Shown here one piece after another: positions 1 to 7,410 of a stretch of 12,698 nucleotides of DNA. The stretch is from Planctomycetaceae bacterium (GTDB taxonomy: Bacteria; Planctomycetota; Planctomycetia; Planctomycetales; Planctomycetaceae), in contig DOCI01000183.1 in NCBI GenBank assembly GCA_003503535.1, forward strand, positions 20,818 through 33,515. The letters are read 5' to 3'. Both the position numbers and the translations under genes were made by a program. Numbering within the stretch: position 1 is the stretch's first letter; each line of letters starts with the position of its first letter. The notes beneath the pieces were generated by a model. The model saw nothing but the letters and a program-made list of their open reading frames with translations, did no database searches and was not told the DNA's origin.

Positions 1-596
1 CTGTAATCGTCCATCGGAGCAGGATCGACAATCACAGGTTTGCCAGCATCCCGAGCCACTTCAATTACCCGTTTGAGAACTTCGGGGGTGCAGACACCTT
101 TGGCGTAGTCGGAAATCAGAATCGCATCGTGCTGTGAGATTTGACCAATGATTCGATCGAGCAACTGAGTTGCATAAATCAGCTCCAATGGCTCTCGGCT
201 CTCACGATCAACCCGCAGCATTTGATGTGGGTGACGATGCTGTGCGTGTCCAATCAGACGTTGTTTCGTGGTGGTGGGACGGGTGCGATCAGTCAAAATG
301 GTGGAACAATCGACGCCCACCGCTTTTAATGCGGCAATCATGTCTTCGCCATCGCGATCATCGCCGATGACTCCCGCCATGGTGACTTCGGCATCAAGAC
401 CACGCAGCATATTGGCGACATTGGCTGCCCCGCCCAGTCGCAGTTCCTGTTTTTCTTCTCGGAGAAGAATCACAGGAGCTTCCTGGGAAATTCGCTCGGC
501 ATTGCCCCACAAATAGCGATCCAGAATCAGATCGCCCAGCACAAGAATTCGAGGGGCATCCAGAGATTGGACCAGATCAATCAGGTGATAAGACAT
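1..596 (-). CDS. hldE: D-glycero-beta-D-manno-heptose-7-phosphate kinase (RfaE1/HldE kinase domain), partial
   Basis: PfkB/ribokinase-family sugar kinase that would phosphorylate D-glycero-D-manno-heptose 7-phosphate at C1 in ADP-heptose (LPS core precursor) synthesis. The first 198 residues are present; the C-terminus with the catalytic Asp region lies beyond the left edge. Visible motifs: GDLILDRYLWG (21-31) followed by RISQEAP, the typical RfaE1 N-terminus; GGAANVANM (55-63), the PfkB signature; TTTKQR (108-113); a substrate-side LRVDRE stretch (127-132); DYAKGV (163-168); and VDPAP (190-194). The ATG at 594-596 is the natural start because family homology begins within 20 residues; an AAGG lies too close to it to be a good ribosome site. 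It is divergent from fhcB. Whether a C-terminal nucleotidyltransferase domain is fused (true HldE) or separate (RfaE1/HldA) cannot be seen. Confidence 0.9.
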   Translation of the reverse strand, partial: MSYHLIDLVQSLDAPRILVLGDLILDRYLWGNAERISQEAPVILLREEKQELRLGGAANVANMLRGLDAEVTMAGVIGDDRDGEDMIAALKAVGVDCSTILTDRTRPTTTKQRLIGHAQHRHPHQMLRVDRESREPLELIYATQLLDRIIGQISQHDAILISDYAKGVCTPEVLKRVIEVARDAGKPVIVDPAPMDDY

Positions 597-787
597 CCTT
601 GTCTCATTTCCATCTGTATTTTTAGCGGTTAATTAAAGAAATTTGGCCCCTGAGTCCTGCCGGAAACACGAGCGCAATCGCATTGAAGGTTCAAAGCTGG
701 TATGGTGTCAGTTCTCTCGATTTTGGTCAATCCCGGATTTTTTCCCGGCTCATTCCGGACGTCTTTAAAATACATCTGTAAACGCAC

Positions 788-1978
788 ATGAATCGTCGTC
801 TCGAAAATGTCACCTGCTGTGGCTGCGGCTTACTTTGCGACGATATTCTGCTTGAAATCAGCCCGCAGGAAATTTCAACATCGAATGCCTGCTCATGTGG
901 ACAAAAGTTTCTGGCGACTCTTGTCGAGAATTCCTCAAATTCAGCAACTGCAAACCCTGATCAGGATTTGAAGACGGCTCGCCAATGGCTCAAGGCTGCG
1001 AATTCTCCCATGATGTGCGGTTTACAGGGGCTTTCGCTGGAAATGCAGACTGACTGTATTCGATTTGCTCAAAGTGAGCAGATGGTTCTGAGCACTGGCA
1101 AAGATACCGAATCGACACTTGCTTATCAGAAATACGGAGGCAGCGGGTGCAGTTTCGGAGAACTCCGACATCGTTGCGACTTACTGATCTGTTTTAATTT
1201 CAATCCGTTCAGCCAATGGCCTCGCTTTTCAGAGCGGTTTCTGGAGCCGAAGGGGCAATTTATCACGTCCCGAAACGACCGAACTGTATTCTATGTAGGC
1301 ACTTCCGAAAATCTTGGAAGTTCGGAGAACTTCGATGAGGTGATTCTGCTGGACGATAAGAGCCTGCTCGAATCGCTGGTTCAGATTCGGAAAAACTTGC
1401 AACGTGATGATGATCGCGGGACATCTTCCGAATTGCAGACGCTTTGTCAAATTTTCGGTGAACAGACGGCCAATTCTCAGTATCCCATTTTGCTGCAGGG
1501 ATCAGCCGAGTTCGGCGTCGCGACTCAATTGACACAACTGCTGATGGAAATCAACAAAACCGCACGATTACATCGGATCGCTGCAGGCAGTGGAATTCAT
1601 TCTGGCAGCCCTCAGGAAACCATTCTGGCAATGACGGGATATCCGGATCATATATCGTTTCGCAATGATGGCATGGACTACGATCCACAAAGATATAACG
1701 CAAAACGCCTGATCACACGAGAGGAGGTCGATTGTGTGGTTGTGATTGGTGAAACTGATTTGGAGGATCTGTTACAGACTTCGTCTGCTCGAATCATTCG
1801 AATGACTAATAGCCAGAAAATACCTTCACGGACATCCGACAGACTGATTGAACTTCGCTGGAATCAATTCGCAGGCACCCACCTTCGCTGCGATGGAGTG
1901 CCCATTCCAGTGAAAGAATTCGCAGAAGAATCGGCGTCAACTCCACTGAGGTCATTATTTCAATTGCTGATGAGTTGA
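788..1978 (+). CDS. fhcB: Formyltransferase/hydrolase complex subunit B (FhcB/FwdB-like)
   Basis: 396-residue protein resembling subunit B of formylmethanofuran dehydrogenase and its bacterial counterpart FhcB, which with FhcA, C and D handles formyl transfer/hydrolysis in tetrahydromethanopterin-linked C1 oxidation in the cytoplasm. Evidence: the N-terminal CCGCGLLCDDI (10-20), then NACSCG (33-38), matching the FwdB N-terminal cysteine motif C-x2-C-x3-C-x17-C (C10, C13, C17, C35). The later segment GCSFGELRHRCDLLICFNFNP (120-140) matches the FwdB stretch around TLGE and NP. By eye alignment, the Cys-His pair that binds tungsten/molybdenum in FwdB is Lys105-Asp106 here, which suggests the non-redox bacterial type. 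The ATG at 788 is the only start that keeps the cysteine motif at the N-terminus; no clear Shine-Dalgarno is seen. No other fhc gene is in the window. The gene overlaps its convergent neighbour by 19 nt. Confidence 0.8.
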   Translation: MNRRLENVTCCGCGLLCDDILLEISPQEISTSNACSCGQKFLATLVENSSNSATANPDQDLKTARQWLKAANSPMMCGLQGLSLEMQTDCIRFAQSEQMVLSTGKDTESTLAYQKYGGSGCSFGELRHRCDLLICFNFNPFSQWPRFSERFLEPKGQFITSRNDRTVFYVGTSENLGSSENFDEVILLDDKSLLESLVQIRKNLQRDDDRGTSSELQTLCQIFGEQTANSQYPILLQGSAEFGVATQLTQLLMEINKTARLHRIAAGSGIHSGSPQETILAMTGYPDHISFRNDGMDYDPQRYNAKRLITREEVDCVVVIGETDLEDLLQTSSARIIRMTNSQKIPSRTSDRLIELRWNQFAGTHLRCDGVPIPVKEFAEESASTPLRSLFQLLMS

Positions 1979-2991
1979 GCCAGAGTCGTATCTGAAATGT
2001 TAGAGACCTCGGAAGTTTCTTCTTCAGAATTCCATTCCTGGGTTTGAGGGGATGTCGAGCCAGGGCTTTCAAATTTGCCTTGCCAGTCGCGATAGGCCGT
2101 TTTGACGTTCTCTGAAAAGTGGATGGAATTCACAAAGTAGTCTCGGTCACTATCCTGAGGGCGGTTGGCTTTTTCAATAAATTCGAATCCGTATAACGTA
2201 TCTCCTGCCAGAAAAAGGTAGCGGAACAACCGCATTTTATTATTCTTGATTGTCGAATTCGTCACAAGAAGTAGCACAGGTATGCCATCAATCATGACTG
2301 TTTCTTCGCGTTCCATCGTTGTTCCGGGATGTTCAGCTTTCAATTCTCTGGCAAGATCAGACTTCATCATTCCGATTGTGAACAACGACTTTCCGTTGTC
2401 AGGGATATCAGATGCATTAAATTGGGCATAGGCAACGGAAGTTGCAAACATGCGTGCCTCTGAAACAAAGGTTCCATAAGCAATTGCATTAGGAACAGGT
2501 GTGTGTTTCAATTTTGGAGTGGAAGGCACTTCCAGACTGATGTTTCCCTTCTGTATCTGAAAATGACTCCACTCGACTCCTGCAGGAATCAGTCGATCCA
2601 GAATATCGGTCTTGTTGGCGAGCTTTAAGCCGACCGCCAGCAGTAGAAGAAGAACGGTTCCGACTCCCCCCATAATGGCTTTCACATTCCCATCGTTCAT
2701 CCCCGAAGAAGCCGTCTGTTTTGATTTTTGTGAAGAAGATGCCTTAGAAGATTTCTTTGGCTTCCGACTGGCGACTTTTGGAGGCAACGATTTGCCACGA
2801 TCGCCTGCGGCTTTGTCGAGAGCACCAAGAAAATCATCGTTCTCGACGGGAGCAGTTGGCTTGGGGCGACGTTTCGGCCTGGGAGCAGTCAGGGGTTCTC
2901 CGCAACCTTTGCACTTAAATGTCTTCCCGGCGTATTCGGACTTAACCTTATGGTCCCGAAAGCAAAGATCACACGTCACTTCAATTGGCAT
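1960..2991 (-). CDS. Zinc-ribbon, single-pass membrane protein of unknown function
   Basis: 343-residue protein with three parts. Residues 1-35 form a zinc ribbon (C7-x2-C10 ... C27-x2-C30) with an intervening AGK turn, a design common at the N-terminus of planctomycete proteins. Residues 36-100 are low-complexity and rich in Lys, Ser, Pro and Ala. A hydrophobic helix at about 104-122 (GGVGTVLLLLLAVGL) then leads to a 200-residue domain (about 138-315) with alternating beta-rich segments (FQIQKGNISLEVP; IDGIPVLLLVT; FRYLFLAGDTLYGFEF). That C-terminal pattern recalls the beta-rich fold of PsbP/DUF1795-like domains, but this is only a resemblance by eye. The start is placed at the ATG of MPIEVT (2989-2991); an in-frame ATG 15 nt upstream would add MWWMI, which breaks the usual zinc-ribbon onset. 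The zinc ribbon is probably cytoplasmic and the C-terminal domain periplasmic. Function not recognised. Confidence 0.75.
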   Translation of the reverse strand: MPIEVTCDLCFRDHKVKSEYAGKTFKCKGCGEPLTAPRPKRRPKPTAPVENDDFLGALDKAAGDRGKSLPPKVASRKPKKSSKASSSQKSKQTASSGMNDGNVKAIMGGVGTVLLLLLAVGLKLANKTDILDRLIPAGVEWSHFQIQKGNISLEVPSTPKLKHTPVPNAIAYGTFVSEARMFATSVAYAQFNASDIPDNGKSLFTIGMMKSDLARELKAEHPGTTMEREETVMIDGIPVLLLVTNSTIKNNKMRLFRYLFLAGDTLYGFEFIEKANRPQDSDRDYFVNSIHFSENVKTAYRDWQGKFESPGSTSPQTQEWNSEEETSEVSNISDTTLAQLISN

Positions 2992-3209
2992 AATCATCCA
3001 CCACAAATTGGGAAAATGAAGGATCCCGATTGCTCAGAAAAGAGCCTGATCAGAAAGAGCTAAGCCTACCTTGAAATGAAATGGGAGACAATCGTAATGA
3101 TCAAAAGTGGACTGGATATTTATTCTTCCGGTTCGAAAGTGCCAAACCTGCTCGGGATTACACGATTCTCTGTTTCAGACAAACTGCAAGCCTGTCTTAC
3201 TTGATCACA
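2992..3209. other. Intergenic gap between nnrD and the zinc-ribbon protein gene
   Basis: 218 nt between two minus-strand genes. It holds no convincing ORF, no strong hairpin with a U-run and no repeat. A minus-strand promoter for the zinc-ribbon gene would be expected here because the gap is much longer than the larB-nnrD spacing, but no clear -35/-10 pair stands out. Confidence 0.4.
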
Positions 3210-4076
3210 TCAGTGCAATCGATAACGGCGGATGGCCTCCGCAACAGCCAAAGGTAAATCGGAAGCGATCAGGCCGTCTTCTCCAATTTTTTCCGCAATG
3301 ATTTCTGCAGCCGATCCATGCAAATAAACCCCCACGCGAGTGGCATCGAAGGGAGACAGGCCTTGAGCAATCAACGAAGTGATGACACCCGTTAGCACAT
3401 CGCCCGTTCCACCAGTTGCCAGTCCACTGTTGCCGCTCATGTTGACGAAGACCGTCTGCCCATCGGTGACTACGGTTTGATGGCCTTTCAGGACCACTAT
3501 ACATTGCTGCTTCTCGGCAAATTCTGCTGCAATTTCTTCCCGATTCTGCTGAACCGTTTTGGCATCTGTCTTTGTGAGCCGTCCCATCTCACCGGGATGC
3601 GGCGTGAGAATTCTTGGTCCATTGGGTTTGGGAAGTCCATCCGGCAAACGGGAGAGTGCATTCAAGCCGTCCGCATCAATCACAAGAGGCTGCTCGGTTG
3701 TCGCATACAGATCGAGGAGCAGTAATTCGGTGTCGCGAGAAGAACCTAAACCGGGCCCAATTGCGATGGCATGAGCAGAATTCATTTGCTCGCGGATTCG
3801 AGAATTCGCCTCGTAAGAAATTCGGCCGTCCTCATCTTCGGGTAAACCGATTGTGAGATAAGAGGGTTCAAAACTGGCGATAATTCCCTGACTCGATTCC
3901 GGGCACGCCAGAAAAGCCAGTCCGCATCCTGTTCGTAGAGCAGCGATGCCGGATAGGGCAATCGATCCCGCCATGCCACGGGAACCACCAATCAACAGGA
4001 CGGTCCCATACGATCCCTTGTGCGAATCCTGATCTCGCGTGGGTAAGGCTGGCAACGATTCTAAATGACTTCTCAT
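3210..4076 (-). CDS. nnrD: ADP-dependent (S)-NAD(P)H-hydrate dehydratase
   Basis: 288-residue member of the YjeF C-terminal/ribokinase-like family. It repairs hydrated nicotinamide cofactors by ADP-dependent dehydration of (S)-NAD(P)HX. Motifs in order: KGSYGTVLLIGGS (20-32), the family N-terminal signature; AALRTGCGL (45-53); GPGLG (107-111); DADGLNAL (134-141); LTPHPGEMGRL (157-167); VLKG (195-198); and NSGLATGGTGDVLTG (216-230), which contains the catalytic GTGD (Asp226). HG.AAE and ASDLP follow near the C-terminus. It is a stand-alone dehydratase without the fused epimerase domain found in E. coli YjeF. The start ATG has AAGGAA (4084-4089 on the plus strand as ttcctt) 7 nt upstream. It lies 19 nt downstream of larB, so the two are likely co-transcribed and translationally close. 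Confidence 0.93.
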   Translation of the reverse strand: MRSHLESLPALPTRDQDSHKGSYGTVLLIGGSRGMAGSIALSGIAALRTGCGLAFLACPESSQGIIASFEPSYLTIGLPEDEDGRISYEANSRIREQMNSAHAIAIGPGLGSSRDTELLLLDLYATTEQPLVIDADGLNALSRLPDGLPKPNGPRILTPHPGEMGRLTKTDAKTVQQNREEIAAEFAEKQQCIVVLKGHQTVVTDGQTVFVNMSGNSGLATGGTGDVLTGVITSLIAQGLSPFDATRVGVYLHGSAAEIIAEKIGEDGLIASDLPLAVAEAIRRYRLH

Positions 4077-4083
4077 TGAAAAG

Positions 4084-4089
4084 TTCCTT
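4084..4089 (-). promoter_or_regulatory. Ribosome binding site of nnrD
   Basis: AAGGAA on the minus strand, 7 nt before the nnrD ATG and squeezed into the 19-nt gap after the larB stop. It fixes the nnrD start and supports larB-nnrD being one transcript. Confidence 0.6.
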
Positions 4090-4095
4090 GTAAAT

Positions 4096-4881
4096 TTAAT
4101 TTGAGGAATCAGATTGCGAGGCGATCAAACCGGCCAGATATCCTCCTTTGAATCCACCATCGATATTCACAGTACAGACATTCGCTGCACAACTATTTAA
4201 CATACCAAGCAGGGCAGAGAGTCCACCAAAATTGGCTCCATAGCCAACGCTCGTTGGCACGGCGATTACCGGACAGGCGACCCAGCCTCCAACCACAGAA
4301 GGGAGCGCCCCTTCCATGCCAGCCACCACCACAATTGCTTTGGCAGACTCCAATTTCGGTAAAGACTTTAATAACCGATGCGGACCAGCAACACCAGCAT
4401 CGTAAATTACGCCTGGCTCGAAGTTCATCCAACGCAACGTCTCAGCGGCTTCTTCGGCAACGGGGCGATCTGTTGTGCCAGCGGTAACAACATATGTGCC
4501 AGACTTCGACATTTCTGCTGCATTCTCGGAGACCATCAAGCGAAGCGTTCGAGCGATCGGATTCCAGTTCACATCAGGTATGTTTGTCAGAACGACTTCA
4601 GCCTGAGCCTCTTCGACGCGTGTCGCCAGGCAATTTTGTCCAACGGAAATTAATTTTCTGAAGGCTTCCACAATCACTTCTGCTGGTTTCCCAGCCCCAT
4701 AGATAGCTTCCGGAAATCCACAGCGTTTCTGACGATCGATATCCAGGTCCAGGTCGATCGTTTCAGATTTCGTGCTTTGATCAGCAACTTCAATCTGCTG
4801 CATGGCAGAGGCAACATCGAGAGACCCACTGGCAACAGCTTCGAGCAACGTGGACAGGTTCAGGGAATCGGAATTACTCAT
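4096..4881 (-). CDS. larB: Nickel-pincer cofactor biosynthesis protein LarB (pyridinium-3,5-biscarboxylate synthase)
   Basis: 261-residue PurE-like carboxylase/hydrolase. In characterised LarB the enzyme carboxylates nicotinic acid adenine dinucleotide at C5 and hydrolyses the phosphoanhydride, the first step to the nickel-pincer nucleotide of lactate racemase and relatives. Motifs: [14 protein letters not shown] (49-62), a family hallmark; [17 protein letters not shown] (131-147); [11 protein letters not shown] (160-170); [15 protein letters not shown] (185-199); [13 protein letters not shown] (208-220); and MLNSCAANV (227-235), where Cys231 fits the catalytic cysteine. The N-terminal 40 residues form a helix-rich extension usual for LarB. 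The ATG at 4879-4881 is preferred; a TTG 15 nt upstream is in frame but has no better ribosome site. larC and larE are not in the window. galM is 83 nt upstream and nnrD 19 nt downstream. Confidence 0.92.
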   Translation of the reverse strand: MSNSDSLNLSTLLEAVASGSLDVASAMQQIEVADQSTKSETIDLDLDIDRQKRCGFPEAIYGAGKPAEVIVEAFRKLISVGQNCLATRVEEAQAEVVLTNIPDVNWNPIARTLRLMVSENAAEMSKSGTYVVTAGTTDRPVAEEAAETLRWMNFEPGVIYDAGVAGPHRLLKSLPKLESAKAIVVVAGMEGALPSVVGGWVACPVIAVPTSVGYGANFGGLSALLGMLNSCAANVCTVNIDGGFKGGYLAGLIASQSDSSN

Positions 4882-4964
4882 GAGTTCTTGATTCAATCAA
4901 CAAGGACATCTGTTTTCTTGGGGGCTTCGCTGCGTTTCGACCCCAGCCACCCACTTGCGTTTAG

Positions 4965-5918
4965 TTATGCCATAATTGGTTCGACACGGATGTCGATCCA
5001 CGTATAATGTTCGGCTCCGGGGGCGAGTGTTTCCCAGCCACATTCGATGCCTTTGGCGGTTAAATTAATCGCATCCGTCGGACAGGTATAGGGTTCGAGG
5101 CAAACCGCATTCCGTCCCGGCGGCGTGAAGACGACGAGTTCCCGAAACCGCCCATCACATTCCTGAACTGTTTGCAGCCCTGCACCTTCATCGACCACAG
5201 CGCACTTGAGCGTTTTTCCATCGGGCTTGAGATCGGTCAGTACGTCATCGAGCTTTAAGGCAGAATAATATGCTCCATCTGTTAAATCGTTCGCTTCGGT
5301 GACGGGGACTCTTTCTCCTGTCGGAATATAATTCTCCAGTTTCCATTGCTGGTGAGCGGGGGCTTCAAGGAGACAATGCTCAACCGAACTGCCATCCGAA
5401 AGTGGGATTTTGAAATAGGCATGCGTTCCGAAACCCCAGGGCAGCGGTTTGCTATCGGGATTTTTAAAGGTGAACTGGGATTTGAGAGCATTGCCACGCA
5501 GTAAATACGTGCATTGAATGATGAAATCGGCGGGCCAGAATTCGAGTCGATCCGGGGCATCTTTGCTCAGTTGGAATTCTGCAGTGACCGAACTTTCGGT
5601 CTGCTCAGTGACTCTCCACGGGCGATCCAGACAAAAACCATGAATGAAATGAGCACCGGGATTCGGGGTCGGCAGTTGATACGTTTTTCCATCCCAGGAA
5701 AACTTGCCGGCATCAATTCGATTCGGAAACGGGAACAGAATTGGAATTCCACAACGGCTCGGTTTGACATTCCCTTCAGCAAAGTTTTCGTCCGCATCGA
5801 GCACTTCAATCGTTTGCCCTTGAACCGTGACGGAAAACTGAAACAGATTGAATCCCAACTCCGGCAGTACTTGAGCCTGACTTCCTGAAGTGGTATCGCG
5901 AATCGTGATGGCTGGCAT
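4965..5918 (-). CDS. Aldose 1-epimerase family protein (GalM-like)
   Basis: 317-residue galactose-mutarotase-like protein that would interconvert alpha and beta anomers of aldoses (or of a related sugar phosphate) in the cytoplasm; no signal peptide is seen. Evidence: [12 protein letters not shown] (57-68), the conserved entry with the substrate-binding Arg; HFIHGF (90-94 region), with His93 as the first conserved histidine; [11 protein letters not shown] (161-171), with His166 as the likely general acid; and [13 protein letters not shown] (273-285), with Glu275 as the likely general base. The length is normal for the family. The ATG at 5916-5918 follows a purine-rich GAGAAAG. Substrate cannot be read from sequence; a YeaD-type hexose-6-phosphate epimerase is an alternative. 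It is first in a likely galM-larB-nnrD minus-strand group, although the 83-nt gap to larB leaves room for a separate promoter. Confidence 0.87.
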   Translation of the reverse strand: MPAITIRDTTSGSQAQVLPELGFNLFQFSVTVQGQTIEVLDADENFAEGNVKPSRCGIPILFPFPNRIDAGKFSWDGKTYQLPTPNPGAHFIHGFCLDRPWRVTEQTESSVTAEFQLSKDAPDRLEFWPADFIIQCTYLLRGNALKSQFTFKNPDSKPLPWGFGTHAYFKIPLSDGSSVEHCLLEAPAHQQWKLENYIPTGERVPVTEANDLTDGAYYSALKLDDVLTDLKPDGKTLKCAVVDEGAGLQTVQECDGRFRELVVFTPPGRNAVCLEPYTCPTDAINLTAKGIECGWETLAPGAEHYTWIDIRVEPIMA

Positions 5919-6217
5919 CTTTGGGCTTTCTCGAAGAGACCATATGTATTAAAAAATGAAACTCAACTCATACGAGATTTCTTTTGATCAGGAATTGCCT
6001 ACAAGAAATCGACTTTAACGCCTGACAATACTCAAAATGAAACCATTCACAAGAGTATGATTAACGTGGGTGGCGGGGCGCTCTCGAAGAGAAGCCCCGG
6101 CCACCCCATGTTGATGGATATTGAACCAGATTTGTATCCTGTTTAAGAGCTAAATTCATCGCGGGTTTCGGTCCGCAAAACGAACCCCACGAATATCAAT
6201 AGCATAGCAGATCCCCA
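5919..6217. other. Divergent intergenic region between galM-like gene and small zinc-ribbon gene
   Basis: 299 nt that must carry the promoters of both flanking genes. The only clear structure is the palindromic repeat at 6068-6106. The short plus-strand ORFs crossing it and the valine-rich minus-strand ORF over 6143-6370 look like shadows. An AT-rich stretch near 5947-5960 could serve transcription but no confident -35/-10 pair is seen. Confidence 0.4.
6068..6106. repeat. Palindromic intergenic repeat, copy A
   Basis: The left arm GGGTGGCGGGGC (6068-6079) pairs with the right arm GCCCCGGCCACCC (6094-6106) with one bulged base. Inside lies a second hairpin, CTCT-CGA-AGAG (6081-6091). Shared words with the sequence at 12645-12682 (TGGCGGGG, CGCTC, AAG-CCCGG) suggest a dispersed REP-like element rather than a gene-specific terminator; no T-run follows on either side. 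Confidence 0.6.
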
Positions 6218-6499
6218 ATGGATTACGAAGACAGCGACTACGATGACGATTGGGATGACGACTACGGAGACGATGACGACGATGAAGTCGACACGATCCC
6301 CTGTCCGGAATGTGGAACCGATGTGTATGAAGAGTCTTCCACCTGCCCCAACTGCGGCTGCTACCTGCATGATGGATATGCGGGAGGAAGCTATTATCCG
6401 TGGTACACTTTCGGCGGGGCACTGCGGGAGTGGGCTCCCTTCTGGCTGTTTCTAGCGGTAGGCGGGGTCATCATCACCATTTTTGTGCTGATGGTTTGA
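6218..6499 (+). CDS. Small acidic zinc-ribbon, C-terminally membrane-anchored protein
   Basis: 93-residue protein in three parts. The first 25 residues are extremely acidic (17 Asp/Glu with several Tyr). Then comes a zinc ribbon, C29-P-x-C32 ... C43-x2-C46, with an extra Cys48. A hydrophobic C-terminal helix (about 74-93, [18 protein letters not shown]) ends the protein, giving a tail-anchored arrangement with the acidic and zinc parts probably in the cytoplasm. Proteins of this architecture are frequent in planctomycetes and are annotated only as zinc-ribbon proteins. The coding call rests on the intact ribbon and helix; no good Shine-Dalgarno precedes the ATG. The Asp-rich start comes from repeated GAY codons, so the opposite strand shows a spurious Val/Ile-rich frame. 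Function unknown. Confidence 0.75.
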   Translation: MDYEDSDYDDDWDDDYGDDDDDEVDTIPCPECGTDVYEESSTCPNCGCYLHDGYAGGSYYPWYTFGGALREWAPFWLFLAVGGVIITIFVLMV

Positions 6500-6531
6500 G
6501 AACATACAAGTGATTTCCTCAAATTACCGAC

Positions 6532-7293
6532 TTAAGACTTTTCCGCAGGCTGATCTTCCCGAGCTGGCAATTGTTCGACATTGCGAATCCAGATATTTCG
6601 GAAGCGGACATTGTTGCCATGATTCTGGATATGAATCGGCAGTTTGTCGTCATGCTGATTATATTCAGGCGGCTTGTGCCAGAATGTTCCGCCTTGTAGC
6701 TCGACATGGTTCTGGATCAGCACACCATTGTGCAGCACAGTGAAAGCCGCTGGCGATTTGACGGAGCCATCCTCTTGAAAACGGGGAGCGGTGAAAATGA
6801 TGTCATAGGTCTGCCATTCCCCGGGAGGGCGAGTGGCATTGACCAGCGGTGGATACTGCTTGTAAATCGAGCCGCACTGGCCATCGAAATAAGTTTCATT
6901 TTCGTAAGAATCGAGTATCTGAACTTCATATTGCTGCATGAAATAGACGCCGCTGTTACCGCGTCCCTGCCCATTCCCGGAAACTTTTTCGGGTGAAGCC
7001 CATTCGATATGCAGTTGGCAATCACCAAACTTTTCTTTGGTGGTGATCCCCTGCTTTCCGCCGGCTTCGACAAAGCCGTCTTTCACTTTCCAGCCTTTGC
7101 CTTCATTCCAGGAGGACAGGTCGGTGCCATCGAATAATACGATGGCATCGGCAGGCGGAGTATCCGCATCGCCAGGGTCAACGACCTGGGGTTCAATCCA
7201 CGGAATCCCACTTTTCCATTCCTGCAGCAGGACGGCACCGGTGAACAGGAAGCTGGCAATTAGTGCGATTGATAATAATCCAAAGCGACGCAT
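6532..7293 (-). CDS. Secreted DUF1080 (3-keto-disaccharide hydrolase family) protein
   Basis: 253-residue protein with an N-terminal signal peptide or membrane anchor (MRRFGLLSIALIASFLFTGA) and one DUF1080 domain (about 49-240), a LamG/concanavalin-like beta-sandwich. Family members include 3-keto-glycoside hydrolases, and the family is greatly expanded in planctomycetes. Visible signatures: IVLFDGTDLSSWN (51-63); DCQLHIEWASP (91-101); RGNSGVYFMQQYEVQILDSY (111-130); YPPLVNATRPPGEWQTYDI (147-165); and IHIQNHGNNVRFRNIWIRNV (220-239). The start at 7291-7293 is fixed by GAGAGG 7 nt upstream and the signal peptide; a longer frame to 7413 has no support. It likely acts in the periplasm or outside the cell on a sugar polymer or glycoside. 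It lies 136 nt downstream of the large secreted protein on the same strand and may share its transcript. Confidence 0.9.
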   Translation of the reverse strand: MRRFGLLSIALIASFLFTGAVLLQEWKSGIPWIEPQVVDPGDADTPPADAIVLFDGTDLSSWNEGKGWKVKDGFVEAGGKQGITTKEKFGDCQLHIEWASPEKVSGNGQGRGNSGVYFMQQYEVQILDSYENETYFDGQCGSIYKQYPPLVNATRPPGEWQTYDIIFTAPRFQEDGSVKSPAAFTVLHNGVLIQNHVELQGGTFWHKPPEYNQHDDKLPIHIQNHGNNVRFRNIWIRNVEQLPAREDQPAEKS

Positions 7294-7300
7294 TAGAATT

Positions 7301-7306
7301 CCTCTC
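7301..7306 (-). promoter_or_regulatory. Ribosome binding site of the DUF1080 gene
   Basis: GAGAGG on the minus strand, 7 nt before the ATG at 7293. It decides the start in favour of the signal-peptide methionine over the longer reading frame that begins at 7413. Confidence 0.65.
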
Positions 7307-7410
7307 AAGTTTAAACGGACTTCGCATTTGCAAATCAGTTTAACTCGCGAGGGCAACAGGTCGCAATTGTGGGACTGGGAATGGCCAGTCTTCAGAGGCC
7401 ATTGTATTTT

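Noticed and set aside
597..787. Promoter elements in the hldE-fhcB divergent region
   Set aside because: TAAAAT near 766-771 resembles a -10 box but no -35 at proper spacing is present; repeated CCGG words there are not arranged as an inverted repeat.
4882..4896. TTG start that would add five residues to LarB
   Set aside because: An ATG 15 nt downstream gives the usual LarB N-terminus and neither start has a better ribosome site.
4919..4945. TGGGG/CCCCA hairpin between galM-like gene and larB as a terminator
   Set aside because: Short stem with bulge and no U-run on the minus strand; not distinguishable from chance.
5929..5939. TCTCGAAGAGA also present inside repeat copy A at 6082-6092
   Set aside because: Only 11 nt, near-palindromic, with no shared flanks; likely coincidence rather than a third repeat copy.
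6143..6370. Val/Ile-rich minus-strand ORF over the small zinc-ribbon gene
   Set aside because: It is the complement of the GAY-rich acidic tract and zinc ribbon; its hydrophobicity is a by-product of that codon bias.
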